NCBI GenBank assembly: GCA_949289045.1
Contig: CASEMN010000001.1
Location: 372,001 to 436,000 of the forward strand
Direction of reading: 5' to 3'
Origin: an uncultured Oscillospiraceae bacterium
GTDB lineage: Bacteria; Bacillota; Clostridia; Oscillospirales; Acutalibacteraceae
Length of the DNA: 64,000 nt
Shown: positions 9,171-16,793 of the stretch, piece by piece
Position numbering within the stretch: the stretch's first letter is position 1
Layout: every line of letters begins with the position of its first letter
Notes under the pieces: model-generated
What the model saw: only the letters and a program-made list of their open reading frames with translations
The model's database searches: none
Told to the model about the DNA's origin: nothing
Made by a program: the position numbers and the translations under genes

Positions 9171-9575
9171 TTAATTTCTGTTTTTTAAGCACCATTTTGA
9201 AATATCTCTTATTAAATCAACCGGTAATGGTGTACTATAAGGAATTTGTATAGTTCCCTTGCTGGTTTTGAAATCTCTAAGCCTTTCAGCAAATGTCACA
9301 ATAGCTTCCGGGCCGGGATAAATACCTATATGATTTTTAAAGGCAGCAAACTGAATTATAATTTTCTCACTATAATAGGTTGGCATTCGCCAGGAGATTT
9401 TCTCCTTTGCGTTTGGCAAAGCTTTTTTAATAGTCTCATTTATCTTCATAAGATGAGGCCTTACATCCTCTCGCTGCTCGAGAATATATTCATCTATTGT
9501 TGACGGCGTCAAACCGCATCTGTGCTCATGATTGCAATTTTTAAATATACGTCCGCACTCCAGACATTCCCACAT
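9171..9575 (-). CDS. DUF1801 (YdhG/Fra-like) domain protein with N-terminal zinc-finger-like motif
   Basis: This 134-aa soluble protein has an N-terminal CxxC...CxxxHxC pattern (WECLECGRIFKNCNHEHRC) that may bind a metal. A DUF1801 fold follows, seen in TIDEYI, ISWRMPTYY, HIGIYPG and GTIQIPY. Some family members were described as frataxin-like iron chaperones, but function is generally unsettled. The start is the ATG at 9575, 6 bases after GAGGTG; a GTG three codons earlier sits inside that site. It is monocistronic, with its own promoter at 9639-9667. Confidence 0.82.
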   Translation of the reverse strand: MWECLECGRIFKNCNHEHRCGLTPSTIDEYILEQREDVRPHLMKINETIKKALPNAKEKISWRMPTYYSEKIIIQFAAFKNHIGIYPGPEAIVTFAERLRDFKTSKGTIQIPYSTPLPVDLIRDISKWCLKNRN

Positions 9576-9638
9576 TCTTCTCACCTCTGTTCATTATTTT
9601 TTTGAAGTATAAACCTCAAAGTTTTTTCTGGCAACGAA

Positions 9639-9667
9639 ATTATCTACCCCTTTTATTATTTAGTCAA
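9639..9667 (-). promoter_or_regulatory. Promoter of the DUF1801 gene
   Basis: Minus-strand TTGACT (9662-9667), a 17-bp spacer and GATAAT (9639-9644) lie about 65 bases before the start codon. Confidence 0.65.
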
Positions 9668-9700
9668 CTACTATTTTCTCCCGGAAAATAGTAGTTTTTT
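9666..9700 (+). terminator. Orphan terminator-like hairpin on the plus strand
   Basis: A perfect 13-bp stem (AACTACTATTTTC / GAAAATAGTAGTT) with a TCCCG loop ends in six T on the plus strand. No plus-strand gene lies between the tRNA terminator and this site, so the transcript it would end is unknown. Its left arm overlaps the -35 of the divergent DUF1801 promoter. Confidence 0.6.
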
Positions 9701-9775
9701 AAAATTAGTTAAATTTCTACTATTTGTTCTTCAAAAATATCAAAATTTTCTATAAAGGAAATGTCATTTTAAATA

Positions 9776-9814
9776 TCAAGGCACCTTGACATTTGATTTT
9801 CTAAATGTTATATA
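9776..9814 (+). promoter_or_regulatory. MarR-ABC operon promoter with overlapping palindromic operator
   Basis: TTGACA (9786-9791), 17 bp and TATATA (9809-9814) form a near-consensus promoter. The palindrome TCAAGG-CA-CCTTGA (9776-9789) covers the -35. A second inverted repeat, ACATTT-8 nt-AAATGT (9789-9808), fills the spacer. Both are good candidates for MarR autorepression. Confidence 0.7.
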
Positions 9815-9845
9815 TGTAACGTAAAAAAGGCAGGTGAAAAACGTT

Positions 9846-10283
9846 ATGGAGCAAACCCACAGTCTTTCCGGAGACGTTATTAAACAGCTTAGGACATGTG
9901 GACACTTTTTATATTTCAGAATGGGCGGAAAAATAGGCAGAAGAAGAATATTAGTGGTTTTGGAAAAGCACCATGAACTTTTACAGAAAGAACTTCAGGA
10001 GATTCTTGAGGTGCAGTCTGGCTCATTAAGTGAAATTATTATTAAAATGGAAAATGACGGATTAATCGAAAAAGCCAAGAGCGAAAGAGATGGTCGGCAT
10101 CTTGTGTTGCGTTTAACCGAAAAAGGCTTAAAAGAAGCCAAAATCGCAAGAAGCGAACATGATAAGCATGTTGAAGAGCTTATGTCGTGCCTCGCCGAAA
10201 ATGAAAAACAAGAACTTTATAATTTACTTTCTAAAATATTGCTGCATTGGAAAGACATAGAAAAACAAATAGATTTCAGGTGA
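9846..10283 (+). CDS. MarR-family transcriptional regulator
   Basis: A 145-aa winged-helix dimeric regulator. The recognition-helix region is QKELQEILEVQSGSLSEIIIKMENDGLIEK. The wing contains ERDGRHLVLRLTEKG, with the D/R pair typical of MarR. Its dimerisation helices are at both ends. The ATG at 9846 follows AGGTG; a GTG at 9834 overlaps the ribosome site. It lies 89 bases ahead of the two ABC exporter genes and is probably their repressor, relieved by a small ligand or substrate of the exporter. The ligand is unknown. Confidence 0.9.
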   Translation: MEQTHSLSGDVIKQLRTCGHFLYFRMGGKIGRRRILVVLEKHHELLQKELQEILEVQSGSLSEIIIKMENDGLIEKAKSERDGRHLVLRLTEKGLKEAKIARSEHDKHVEELMSCLAENEKQELYNLLSKILLHWKDIEKQIDFR

Positions 10284-10372
10284 TTATCTTAATGTAACTC
10301 AACAAAAAGATATTAAAATACTTCGCTTGTTAAAAATTTAAATATTAATTATTTTGAAAGGAAGGATAAAAC

Positions 10373-12118
10373 ATGATAAGCGCTTTATTAAAAAGTTTGC
10401 GCGAGTACAAAAAGACAACAATTATAACACCGCTGCTTGTTGTAATGGAAGTTGTCATGGAATGTATAATTCCGTTTATCATCGCCAACCTTGTAAACCA
10501 GATTAAAGCTGGCTGTGAACTTTCAGTAATTATCAAATACGGTGTAGTGCTGATAGTTATGGCTAGTCTTTCTCTTTTCTTTGGTGCATGGGCAGGTTCC
10601 ACCTGTTCTACTGCATCGTGCGGTTTTGCAAAAAATCTGCGTCATGATATGTTTTACGCAATTCAGAAGTATTCATTCGAAAACATTGACAAATTTCTCA
10701 CCTCGTCACTGGTTACTCGTATGACAACGGATATCACAAACGTACAAAATGCGTTTATGATGGTTATACGTACCGCAATCCGCGCTCCATTAATGCTCAT
10801 TTTTGCTTTTACAATGGCATTTATCATGGGAGGCAAAATGGCAACAATCTTTTTGATTGTATTGCCGATTTTAGGAATAGGTCTTTCAATAATCATCTAT
10901 AAATCTATTCCTCTTTTTAAAAGGGTTTTCAAAAAATATGATAACCTTAACAGTTCCATTCAGGAAAACATAAAAGCTATGCGTGTCGTAAAATCATTTG
11001 TAAGAGAAGACTACGAACAGGAAAAATTCAATTATGCCGCAGAAGACGTATGCCGTGATTTTACAAAGGCAGAGAGAATCCTGGCCCTTAATAACCCTTT
11101 AATGCAGTTTTGCATATATACAGTTATGGTATTTGTTCTTTCATTCGGCTCATATACAATTATAACCTCACGAGGCATTGATCTAGACGTAGGTCAGTTC
11201 TCAGCTCTTCTTACTTACAGCTTTATGATGCTCATGAGCCTTATGATGCTTTCAATGGTGTTTGTTATGATCACTATGGCCGGAGAATCAAGCAAACGTA
11301 TTGCAGAAGTTTTGGCTGAAAAAAGCACTCTTACAAATCCTGAAAATCCTGTTCATGAAGTAGCGGACGGCTCAATATCCTTTGAAAACGTCAGCTTTAA
11401 ATATTCAAAAACAGCTAAAAGAATGGCGCTTTCAGACATTAACTTACAGATTAAATCAGGCGAAACCATCGGAATTATCGGCGGAACAGGTTCCTCTAAA
11501 TCTTCACTTGTTCAGCTTATTTCACGTCTTTACGACGCCACGGAAGGTGTTGTAAAAGTCGGCGGTATAGATGTAAGAGATTACGATATTGAATCCCTTA
11601 GAAATCAGGTTGCAGTTGTACTGCAGAAAAACATTCTGTTCTCAGGAACGATTAAAGAAAACCTGCGCTGGGGAAATAAAGAAGCCACAGACGAAGAGAT
11701 GATCCACGCCTGCAAGCTCGCCTGTGCAGACGAATTTATTTCTCAGTTCCCGCAAGGATATGATACATACATAGAACAAGGCGGTGCCAATGTTTCCGGC
11801 GGACAAAAACAACGTTTGTGCATAGCAAGAGCACTTCTTAAAAAGCCTAAAATACTCATTTTGGACGACTCCACCAGCGCCGTTGACACAAGAACCGACG
11901 CAAACATCAGAAAGGCTATGCGTGAATACATTCCCGAAACAACAAAAATTATAATCGCTCAGCGTACAGCTTCGGTAGAAGACGCCGACAGAATTATAGT
12001 TATGGATAAGGGAACTATAAACGCAATCGGCACACATTCCGAATTACTGGCCAAAAATGAAATTTATCGTGAAATTTATACATCTCAGAATAAGGCAGGT
12101 GATCAGCTTGAAGACTAA
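10373..12118 (+). CDS. ABC exporter half-transporter with degenerate ATPase site
   Basis: A 581-aa fused exporter with about six membrane helices in residues 1-310 and an ATPase domain from ~335. Walker A is GGTGSSKS (370-377, with Ser where the P-loop normally has Gly), the Q-loop Gln is 418, the signature is VSGGQ (474-478) and the Walker B Asp is 498. The catalytic Glu is replaced by D499 and the switch His by Q530, the pattern of the non-hydrolysing half of heterodimeric exporters such as TM287/288 and BmrCD. AAAGGAAGG precedes the ATG. The partner gene overlaps its 3' end. It likely exports drugs, peptides or lipids; the substrate is unknown. Confidence 0.92.
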   Translation: MISALLKSLREYKKTTIITPLLVVMEVVMECIIPFIIANLVNQIKAGCELSVIIKYGVVLIVMASLSLFFGAWAGSTCSTASCGFAKNLRHDMFYAIQKYSFENIDKFLTSSLVTRMTTDITNVQNAFMMVIRTAIRAPLMLIFAFTMAFIMGGKMATIFLIVLPILGIGLSIIIYKSIPLFKRVFKKYDNLNSSIQENIKAMRVVKSFVREDYEQEKFNYAAEDVCRDFTKAERILALNNPLMQFCIYTVMVFVLSFGSYTIITSRGIDLDVGQFSALLTYSFMMLMSLMMLSMVFVMITMAGESSKRIAEVLAEKSTLTNPENPVHEVADGSISFENVSFKYSKTAKRMALSDINLQIKSGETIGIIGGTGSSKSSLVQLISRLYDATEGVVKVGGIDVRDYDIESLRNQVAVVLQKNILFSGTIKENLRWGNKEATDEEMIHACKLACADEFISQFPQGYDTYIEQGGANVSGGQKQRLCIARALLKKPKILILDDSTSAVDTRTDANIRKAMREYIPETTKIIIAQRTASVEDADRIIVMDKGTINAIGTHSELLAKNEIYREIYTSQNKAGDQLED

Positions 12119-14003
12119 AGTAAGACAGAGTAAAAAAGGCACTGTAGGACGACTTCTTAAAACAATGTTCAGTTTCTATCCGGTACTTTTACCTATAACA
12201 GTTGCCTGTATAGTATTTAACGCTATTGTAAGTTCAATCCCCTCTGTTTTCATGCAGAATATCATTTCAATAGTTGAAAGCAGCTGGCAAAGCGGAGACT
12301 GGAACGGCGTAAAGTCAAAAATACTGACATTTGTATGTATTCTTGCAGGATTCTATATTTTATCCTTAATTTCCGGATTTATATTTAACCAGTTGATGGC
12401 AGTAATAACTCAGGGAACCTTAAAAAAGATGCGCGAAAAAATGTTTGGCGGTATGCAGCGTCTTCCTATCAAATATTTTGATACTAACAACCACGGCGAT
12501 ATAATGAGCCATTATACAAACGATATAGATACTCTTCGCCAGTTGATTTCACAAAGTTTCCCTCAGCTTCTTGTTTCCGCTATAACAGTTACCACCGTTT
12601 TCTGCATTATGGTCTACTATTGCCTTTGGCTTACTCTCGTTGTAATCCTTGGCGTTGCAATAATGTTTTATCTTATAAAGAAAATAGGTGGAAACTCCGC
12701 AAAATATTTCTTCCGTCAGCAGGCTGCACTTGGTACTGTTGAAGGATTTGTAGAAGAGATGATGAATGGTCAGAAAGTTATAAAGGTTTTCTGCCACGAG
12801 GAAGAAAGCGGAAAAGATTTCGATAAACTTAACGAAAAACTTTTTAAGGAATCTGAAAGAGCAAACAAATACGCAAATATTCTTGGCCCCATACTTAATA
12901 ATATAGGAAATGTTTTATATGTTGTAGTGGCCATTGTAGGCGGTATACTTCTTGTTTCAAAAGTGCCGAATGTCAGTGTTTCAGGTCTTGCGATCAGTAT
13001 AAGCATAGTTGTACCTTTCCTCAATATGACAAAACAGTTTGCAGGAAATATTGGACAAGTTTCACATCAGGTAAACGCTGTTGTTATGGGTCTTGCAGGA
13101 GCTGAGCGTATTTTTGAGCTTGCCGATGAAAAACCTGAACAGGACGAAGGATATGTTACTCTGGTAAATGCAAAAGAAGAAAACGGACAACTTGTTGAAT
13201 GCGCTGAACGTACAAAGACTTGGGCTTGGAAGCATCCCCACAGCGATGGCACTGTTACATATACAAAACTTATGGGTGACGTTCGTCTCTTCGATGTTGA
13301 TTTCGAATATGAAGAGGGCAAACCGGTTCTTCATAACATAACTTTGTATGCAAAACCTGGACAAAAAGTTGCTTTTGTCGGCGCAACGGGAGCAGGCAAA
13401 ACTACTATCACCAACCTTCTTAACAGATTCTATGACATAGCAGACGGTAAAATCAGATACGACGATATAAATATCAATAAAATTAAGAAGAGCGATCTTC
13501 GCCGCTCACTTGGCATAGTTCTTCAGGATACTAACCTTTTTACCGGAACGGTAATGGACAACATTCGTTACGGAAAGCTTGATGCATCAGATGAAGAGTG
13601 CATTGCTGCGGCCAAACTTGTAGGTGCAGACGATTTCATAACTCGCCTTCCTCAGGGTTATGACACTCCCCTCACCGGCAACGGCGCCAATCTTTCTCAG
13701 GGCCAGCGTCAGCTCCTTTCTATTGCCCGTGCCGCTGTTGCTGATCCTCCCGTTATGATTCTTGACGAGGCAACCTCATCAATTGATACACGAACCGAAG
13801 CCATTGTTCAGAGAGGTATGGATGCACTTATGGAGGGAAGAACGGTTTTCGTTATTGCTCACCGTCTTTCCACTGTAAAAAATTCAGACGTTATCATCGT
13901 ACTTGACCACGGTAGGATTATTGAAAGAGGTACTCACGACGATCTGCTTAAAGAAAAAGGTCAGTACTATCAGCTTTACACAGGAGCTTTCGAGCTTGAG
14001 TAA
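12108..14003 (+). CDS. ABC exporter half-transporter, catalytically competent partner
   Basis: A 631-aa exporter half with six membrane helices and a canonical ATPase: Walker A GATGAGKT (425-432), signature LSQGQ (529-533), Walker B Asp 553, catalytic Glu 554 and switch His 585 in AHRLST. A charged insertion at ~345-385 precedes the ATPase domain. The start is taken as the TTG at 12108 because AGGTGA lies 5 bases upstream. It overlaps the previous gene by 11 bases, which indicates translational coupling and fits an obligate heterodimer. An ATG at 12057, well inside the previous gene, would add 17 unlikely residues. Confidence 0.92.
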   Translation: MKTKVRQSKKGTVGRLLKTMFSFYPVLLPITVACIVFNAIVSSIPSVFMQNIISIVESSWQSGDWNGVKSKILTFVCILAGFYILSLISGFIFNQLMAVITQGTLKKMREKMFGGMQRLPIKYFDTNNHGDIMSHYTNDIDTLRQLISQSFPQLLVSAITVTTVFCIMVYYCLWLTLVVILGVAIMFYLIKKIGGNSAKYFFRQQAALGTVEGFVEEMMNGQKVIKVFCHEEESGKDFDKLNEKLFKESERANKYANILGPILNNIGNVLYVVVAIVGGILLVSKVPNVSVSGLAISISIVVPFLNMTKQFAGNIGQVSHQVNAVVMGLAGAERIFELADEKPEQDEGYVTLVNAKEENGQLVECAERTKTWAWKHPHSDGTVTYTKLMGDVRLFDVDFEYEEGKPVLHNITLYAKPGQKVAFVGATGAGKTTITNLLNRFYDIADGKIRYDDININKIKKSDLRRSLGIVLQDTNLFTGTVMDNIRYGKLDASDEECIAAAKLVGADDFITRLPQGYDTPLTGNGANLSQGQRQLLSIARAAVADPPVMILDEATSSIDTRTEAIVQRGMDALMEGRTVFVIAHRLSTVKNSDVIIVLDHGRIIERGTHDDLLKEKGQYYQLYTGAFELE

Positions 14004-14075
14004 AACAGTTATTCCTATTTACAATTTAAGAATTATATACAGTCTGTATACTAATATTAAGTCTATAACAAAATC

Positions 14076-14103
14076 TTGACTTTTTTTAAAAAAGTTGTAT
14101 ACT
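14076..14103 (+). promoter_or_regulatory. Promoter of the hairpin-79aa-MATE operon
   Basis: TTGACT (14076-14081), a 16-bp spacer and TATACT (14098-14103). The predicted start at about 14110 places the following hairpin at the very 5' end of the transcript. Confidence 0.7.
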
Positions 14104-14109
14104 AATAGT

Positions 14110-14165
14110 ACAGCGTGTAGCAAAACTGCGTAAATCCAGTTGTTTGCTACACGCTTTTTATTTTT
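14110..14165 (+). ncRNA. Structured leader element, copy 1 (terminator-like, unclassified)
   Basis: A 13-bp perfect outer stem (14112-14124 with 14143-14155) begins AGCGTGTAGC. Above a 2-nt bulge is a 4-bp stem, and the apical region reads GCGTAAATCCAG (14128-14139). TTTTTATTTTT follows directly. It begins within about 2 bases of the predicted transcription start and lies 60 bases before the 79-aa gene, as an attenuator or riboswitch-like leader would. Copy 2 is at 14461. It resembles no RNA class I can name. Confidence 0.55.
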
Positions 14166-14214
14166 GGCGTCATTTTCTATGTATCACCTTTGACCGCCAG
14201 AAGGAGGTGAGCGA

Positions 14215-14454
14215 ATGAAACGGGTAAAAGCTGCCTGTATCTGCCAAACACTGCATTTTATGCTCAAAGAAGAACTTGGACATAATTATGCAGCTGAGCA
14301 GGTAAAAAAAGAAGTTGAGCACTATAAACAATCGCTCGACAGAAAGCATACACAGTATAAAATTGTAGAAGAGACTGTGCAGCCTGATGATTCAATTATT
14401 CTGAAAGTCATCAAACAATATAATCAGAGCCCTGTCGGTAATTATCTTAACTGA
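14215..14454 (+). CDS. Conserved small Clostridia protein, function unknown (79 aa)
   Basis: This short, charged, soluble protein has an N-terminal CICQTLHFMLKEEL stretch, a helical middle (EQVKKEVEHYKQSLDRK) and a beta-rich end (YKIVEETVQPDDSIILKVIKQYN). I recall similar ~80-aa proteins in Oscillospiraceae with no assigned role. AAGGAGGTGA sits 4-5 bases before the ATG, an unusually strong ribosome site. It lies between the two leader elements and ahead of the MATE exporter, so it may sense or assist the same export process. That link is inference from position only. Confidence 0.8.
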   Translation: MKRVKAACICQTLHFMLKEELGHNYAAEQVKKEVEHYKQSLDRKHTQYKIVEETVQPDDSIILKVIKQYNQSPVGNYLN

Positions 14455-14460
14455 CAGAAA

Positions 14461-14511
14461 AAATGCGTGTAGCGTAAAGCGTAAATCCAGCTTTCGCTGC
14501 ACGTATTTTTA
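14461..14511 (+). ncRNA. Structured leader element, copy 2 (terminator-like, unclassified)
   Basis: The outer stem 14461-14474 pairs with 14495-14508 (14 bp, two G-T). After a single-base bulge a 5-bp stem AAAGC/GCTTT carries the same GCGTAAATCCAG (14479-14490) as copy 1. The first arm also shares GCGTGTAGC with copy 1. ATTTTTATTTAT follows, then the MATE ribosome site. It starts 7 bases after the stop codon of the 79-aa gene. Confidence 0.55.
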
Positions 14512-14530
14512 TTTATAGGAGGAACTTAAT

Positions 14531-15958
14531 TTGGAACAGAAAGCAAACACTTTTCTTGAAACAGAAAAAATCAGCAAACTTATGAGAAAATACTCAATTC
14601 CCTGTATAATTTCTCTTTTAGTAGCTGCTTTATATAATATCGTCGATCAAATTTTTATTGCCAACGCCGATTATCTGGGTTCCTATGGAAATGCGGCCAA
14701 CACAGTTGTTTTTCCGCTGACAGTTGTAGCTTTGGCTATTGCTGTTATGATCGGAGACGGCTGTTGTGCTTTTGTAAGTATTAGTCTTGGAGCAAATGAA
14801 AAAGAAAACGCACATAAAAGTATCGGAAACGCTGTTTTACTGTGCATAATTTCAAGTATAGTCTTAACAATACTGTACCTGATTTTTCAGGATCAAATAC
14901 TTACGATTTTCGGAGGCAAAGTAAACGAAGAAACTTTTAAATATTCAAAAGAATACTTTTTCTGGATAAGCCTTGGCATCCCCTTTTATATGTTCGGTCA
15001 AGCAGTAAATCCTATTATCCGTTCAGACGGAAGTCCTAAATTTGCTATGGTATCAACAGTTCTGGGAGCTTTGGCAAATCTTATACTCGATCCTATATTC
15101 ATTTTCGGTTTTAAATGGGGAATGACTGGTGCAGCTGTTGCAACGGTCATAGGACAAATCCTTACCGCTATTTTGTCTCTTTGGTATCTTTTACATATGA
15201 AAGCAGTAAAGCTAAATAAACAGAGCTTTAAAATTAAATACAAACTACTCGAAAAGTTTTTATCTTTAGGAATATGCAGCTTTTTATCCCAAATTTCGCT
15301 TGTTGCAGCAATGGCAGCAATTAACAATATGCTTCGTATATACGGTGCACGGGATATTATATTTGGTCAAGCTGAATATGCGCAAATTCCTATGGCGGTG
15401 GTGGGAATTGTAATGAAATTCTTTCAGATAGTTATTTCCATTGCGGTAGGAATGGCAGCCGGATGTATTCCGATAGCAGGATATAATATCGGAGCAGGTC
15501 ACAAAGACCGTGCAAAAAGTTTGTTTACACATTTAATTGTTGCTGAGGCTGCTGTCGGAGCTATTGCATTAATAATAGTTGAATTATTTCCAGTAAACCT
15601 CACTAATATCTTTGGTGCTTCACACGAAAGCGTTTATTACACCGAATTTGCAGTTAAATCTTTCCGGATTTATCTGTGCATGATTATCTTTGCATGTATA
15701 AATAAGGGAACCTTCATTTATCTTCAGGCCCTCGGTAAGGCTCTGGCATCCACTTTGATTTCCATGGTTCGTGAAGTTATTTTTGGCGTCGGATTTGCAA
15801 TTTTACTTCCTGCTTTCTTTGGACTTAATGGAGTTCTTTATTCAATGCCCGTATCTGATATTCTAACATTTATTATTTCTGTCATAGTTACAATAAGCAC
15901 TTATAAATGGTTAAGCTCAGGCAGAAATAAAATTAAAGTCAAGGAGGAAAAGCAATGA
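14531..15958 (+). CDS. MATE-family multidrug/metabolite efflux transporter
   Basis: A 475-aa protein with twelve predicted membrane helices and MATE-type repeats. The N-terminal half contains KYSIPCIISLLVAALYNIVDQIFI and the second half contains GICSFLSQISLVAAMAAINNML. It probably exports a cationic or aromatic compound in exchange for Na+ or H+. The start is a TTG at 14531, 8 bases after AGGAGG. It ends in an ATGA overlap with the cytidylate-kinase-like gene, so the two are translationally coupled. Expression may be gated by the leader hairpin just upstream. Confidence 0.92.
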   Translation: MEQKANTFLETEKISKLMRKYSIPCIISLLVAALYNIVDQIFIANADYLGSYGNAANTVVFPLTVVALAIAVMIGDGCCAFVSISLGANEKENAHKSIGNAVLLCIISSIVLTILYLIFQDQILTIFGGKVNEETFKYSKEYFFWISLGIPFYMFGQAVNPIIRSDGSPKFAMVSTVLGALANLILDPIFIFGFKWGMTGAAVATVIGQILTAILSLWYLLHMKAVKLNKQSFKIKYKLLEKFLSLGICSFLSQISLVAAMAAINNMLRIYGARDIIFGQAEYAQIPMAVVGIVMKFFQIVISIAVGMAAGCIPIAGYNIGAGHKDRAKSLFTHLIVAEAAVGAIALIIVELFPVNLTNIFGASHESVYYTEFAVKSFRIYLCMIIFACINKGTFIYLQALGKALASTLISMVREVIFGVGFAILLPAFFGLNGVLYSMPVSDILTFIISVIVTISTYKWLSSGRNKIKVKEEKQ

Positions 15959-16542
15959 GCAACAGAGTTATAACAATAAGCCGTGAATTTGGAAGCGGCG
16001 GAAGAACGATAGGTCGTTTAACAGCAGAAAAATTAGGTATCCCCTGCTACGATTCCGAGATTATTGAAAAAATAGCTGAAGCAAGCGGACTTACAAGCGA
16101 ATATATAGCAGACAGAGGAGAATATTCTCCTCATGGTAACTGGATAGCCAACGCTCTTTCTTCTGGACGCTCTTTTAACGGATATTCGGTTCAGGATTAT
16201 CTATGGAGCATTCAGAAAAAAGTTATTCTCAATCTTGCAGAAAAGGAATCATGTGTTATAGTCGGAAGGTGTGCTGACTATATTCTAAGCGATACAGCAA
16301 ACTGCCTAAAGGTTTTTATTCACGCTTCTCTCGAAAAGCGTGCCGAACGAATTGTAAAAGTTTACGGTGAAAGAGATGAGTCTCCACAAAAGAGGCTTCT
16401 CGAAAAAGATAAGCGACGTAAGTCATATTACCGTTTTTATACTGATCTCGAATGGGGTATAGCAGAAAACTACCATATTTCACTTGACAGTGGTGTTCTT
16501 GGAATAGAAAAATGTGCCGATTTGCTTACAGAATTATATTAG
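15955..16542 (+). CDS. Cytidylate kinase-like family protein
   Basis: A 195-aa P-loop protein of the cytidylate-kinase-like group. An N-terminal ITISREFGSGGRTIG forms the phosphate-binding loop, GIPCYDSEIIEKIAE follows, and a KRAERI/EKDKRRKSYYRFYTD region resembles the lid. These proteins are common beside transporters in Clostridia, but their substrate is not established; the housekeeping cytidylate kinase (Cmk) normally has different CMP-binding signatures. It starts by a 4-base ATGA overlap with the MATE gene and is last in the operon. Confidence 0.85.
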   Translation: MSNRVITISREFGSGGRTIGRLTAEKLGIPCYDSEIIEKIAEASGLTSEYIADRGEYSPHGNWIANALSSGRSFNGYSVQDYLWSIQKKVILNLAEKESCVIVGRCADYILSDTANCLKVFIHASLEKRAERIVKVYGERDESPQKRLLEKDKRRKSYYRFYTDLEWGIAENYHISLDSGVLGIEKCADLLTELY

Positions 16543-16560
16543 ATATACACATCTAATATA
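16535..16560. repeat. AT-rich inverted repeat at the end of the MATE operon
   Basis: TATATTAGAT and its exact complement flank a 6-nt loop and overlap the stop codon of the preceding gene. No T tract follows, so termination here would be weak. Confidence 0.4.
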
Positions 16561-16706
16561 TGATTAATTGACATAAAATTCGATTTAATCTTTACTTTTC
16601 AAAATTTTTAGCAGTTAACACACTGATAGATATTTTATATATTCCAACATATATGTATAATTTTGTATAAAATTAAGTTAATAGGATACTTTGTGCAAAA
16701 TTTTTG

Positions 16707-16735
16707 TTGCATATGTTCTGCCAGCACATTATAAT
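16707..16735 (+). promoter_or_regulatory. Promoter of the CofE-like gene
   Basis: TTGCAT (16707-16712), a 17-bp spacer and consensus TATAAT (16730-16735) lie 58 bases before the start codon. The remaining bases back to 16561 are AT-rich, with nothing else recognisable. Confidence 0.65.
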
Positions 16736-16793
16736 ATAAGTGTTTTGGTATTTACCAAACGGCAAATACGCTCAAATATATGGGGGTTTTTTA

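Noticed and set aside
10373-12118. The altered Walker and switch residues of the first ABC half as signs of a pseudogene
   Set aside because: The frame is intact and the pattern of changes is the known one for the degenerate half of heterodimeric exporters with an adjacent canonical partner.
14047-14052. A first TATACT upstream of the leader element as the operon promoter
   Set aside because: The nearest -35-like TTTACA is 23 bp away; the second TATACT at 14098 has a proper -35.
16568-16595. TTGACA at 16568 as a promoter -35
   Set aside because: At 16-18 bp spacing there is no acceptable -10; the TTGCAT/TATAAT pair further down is far better.
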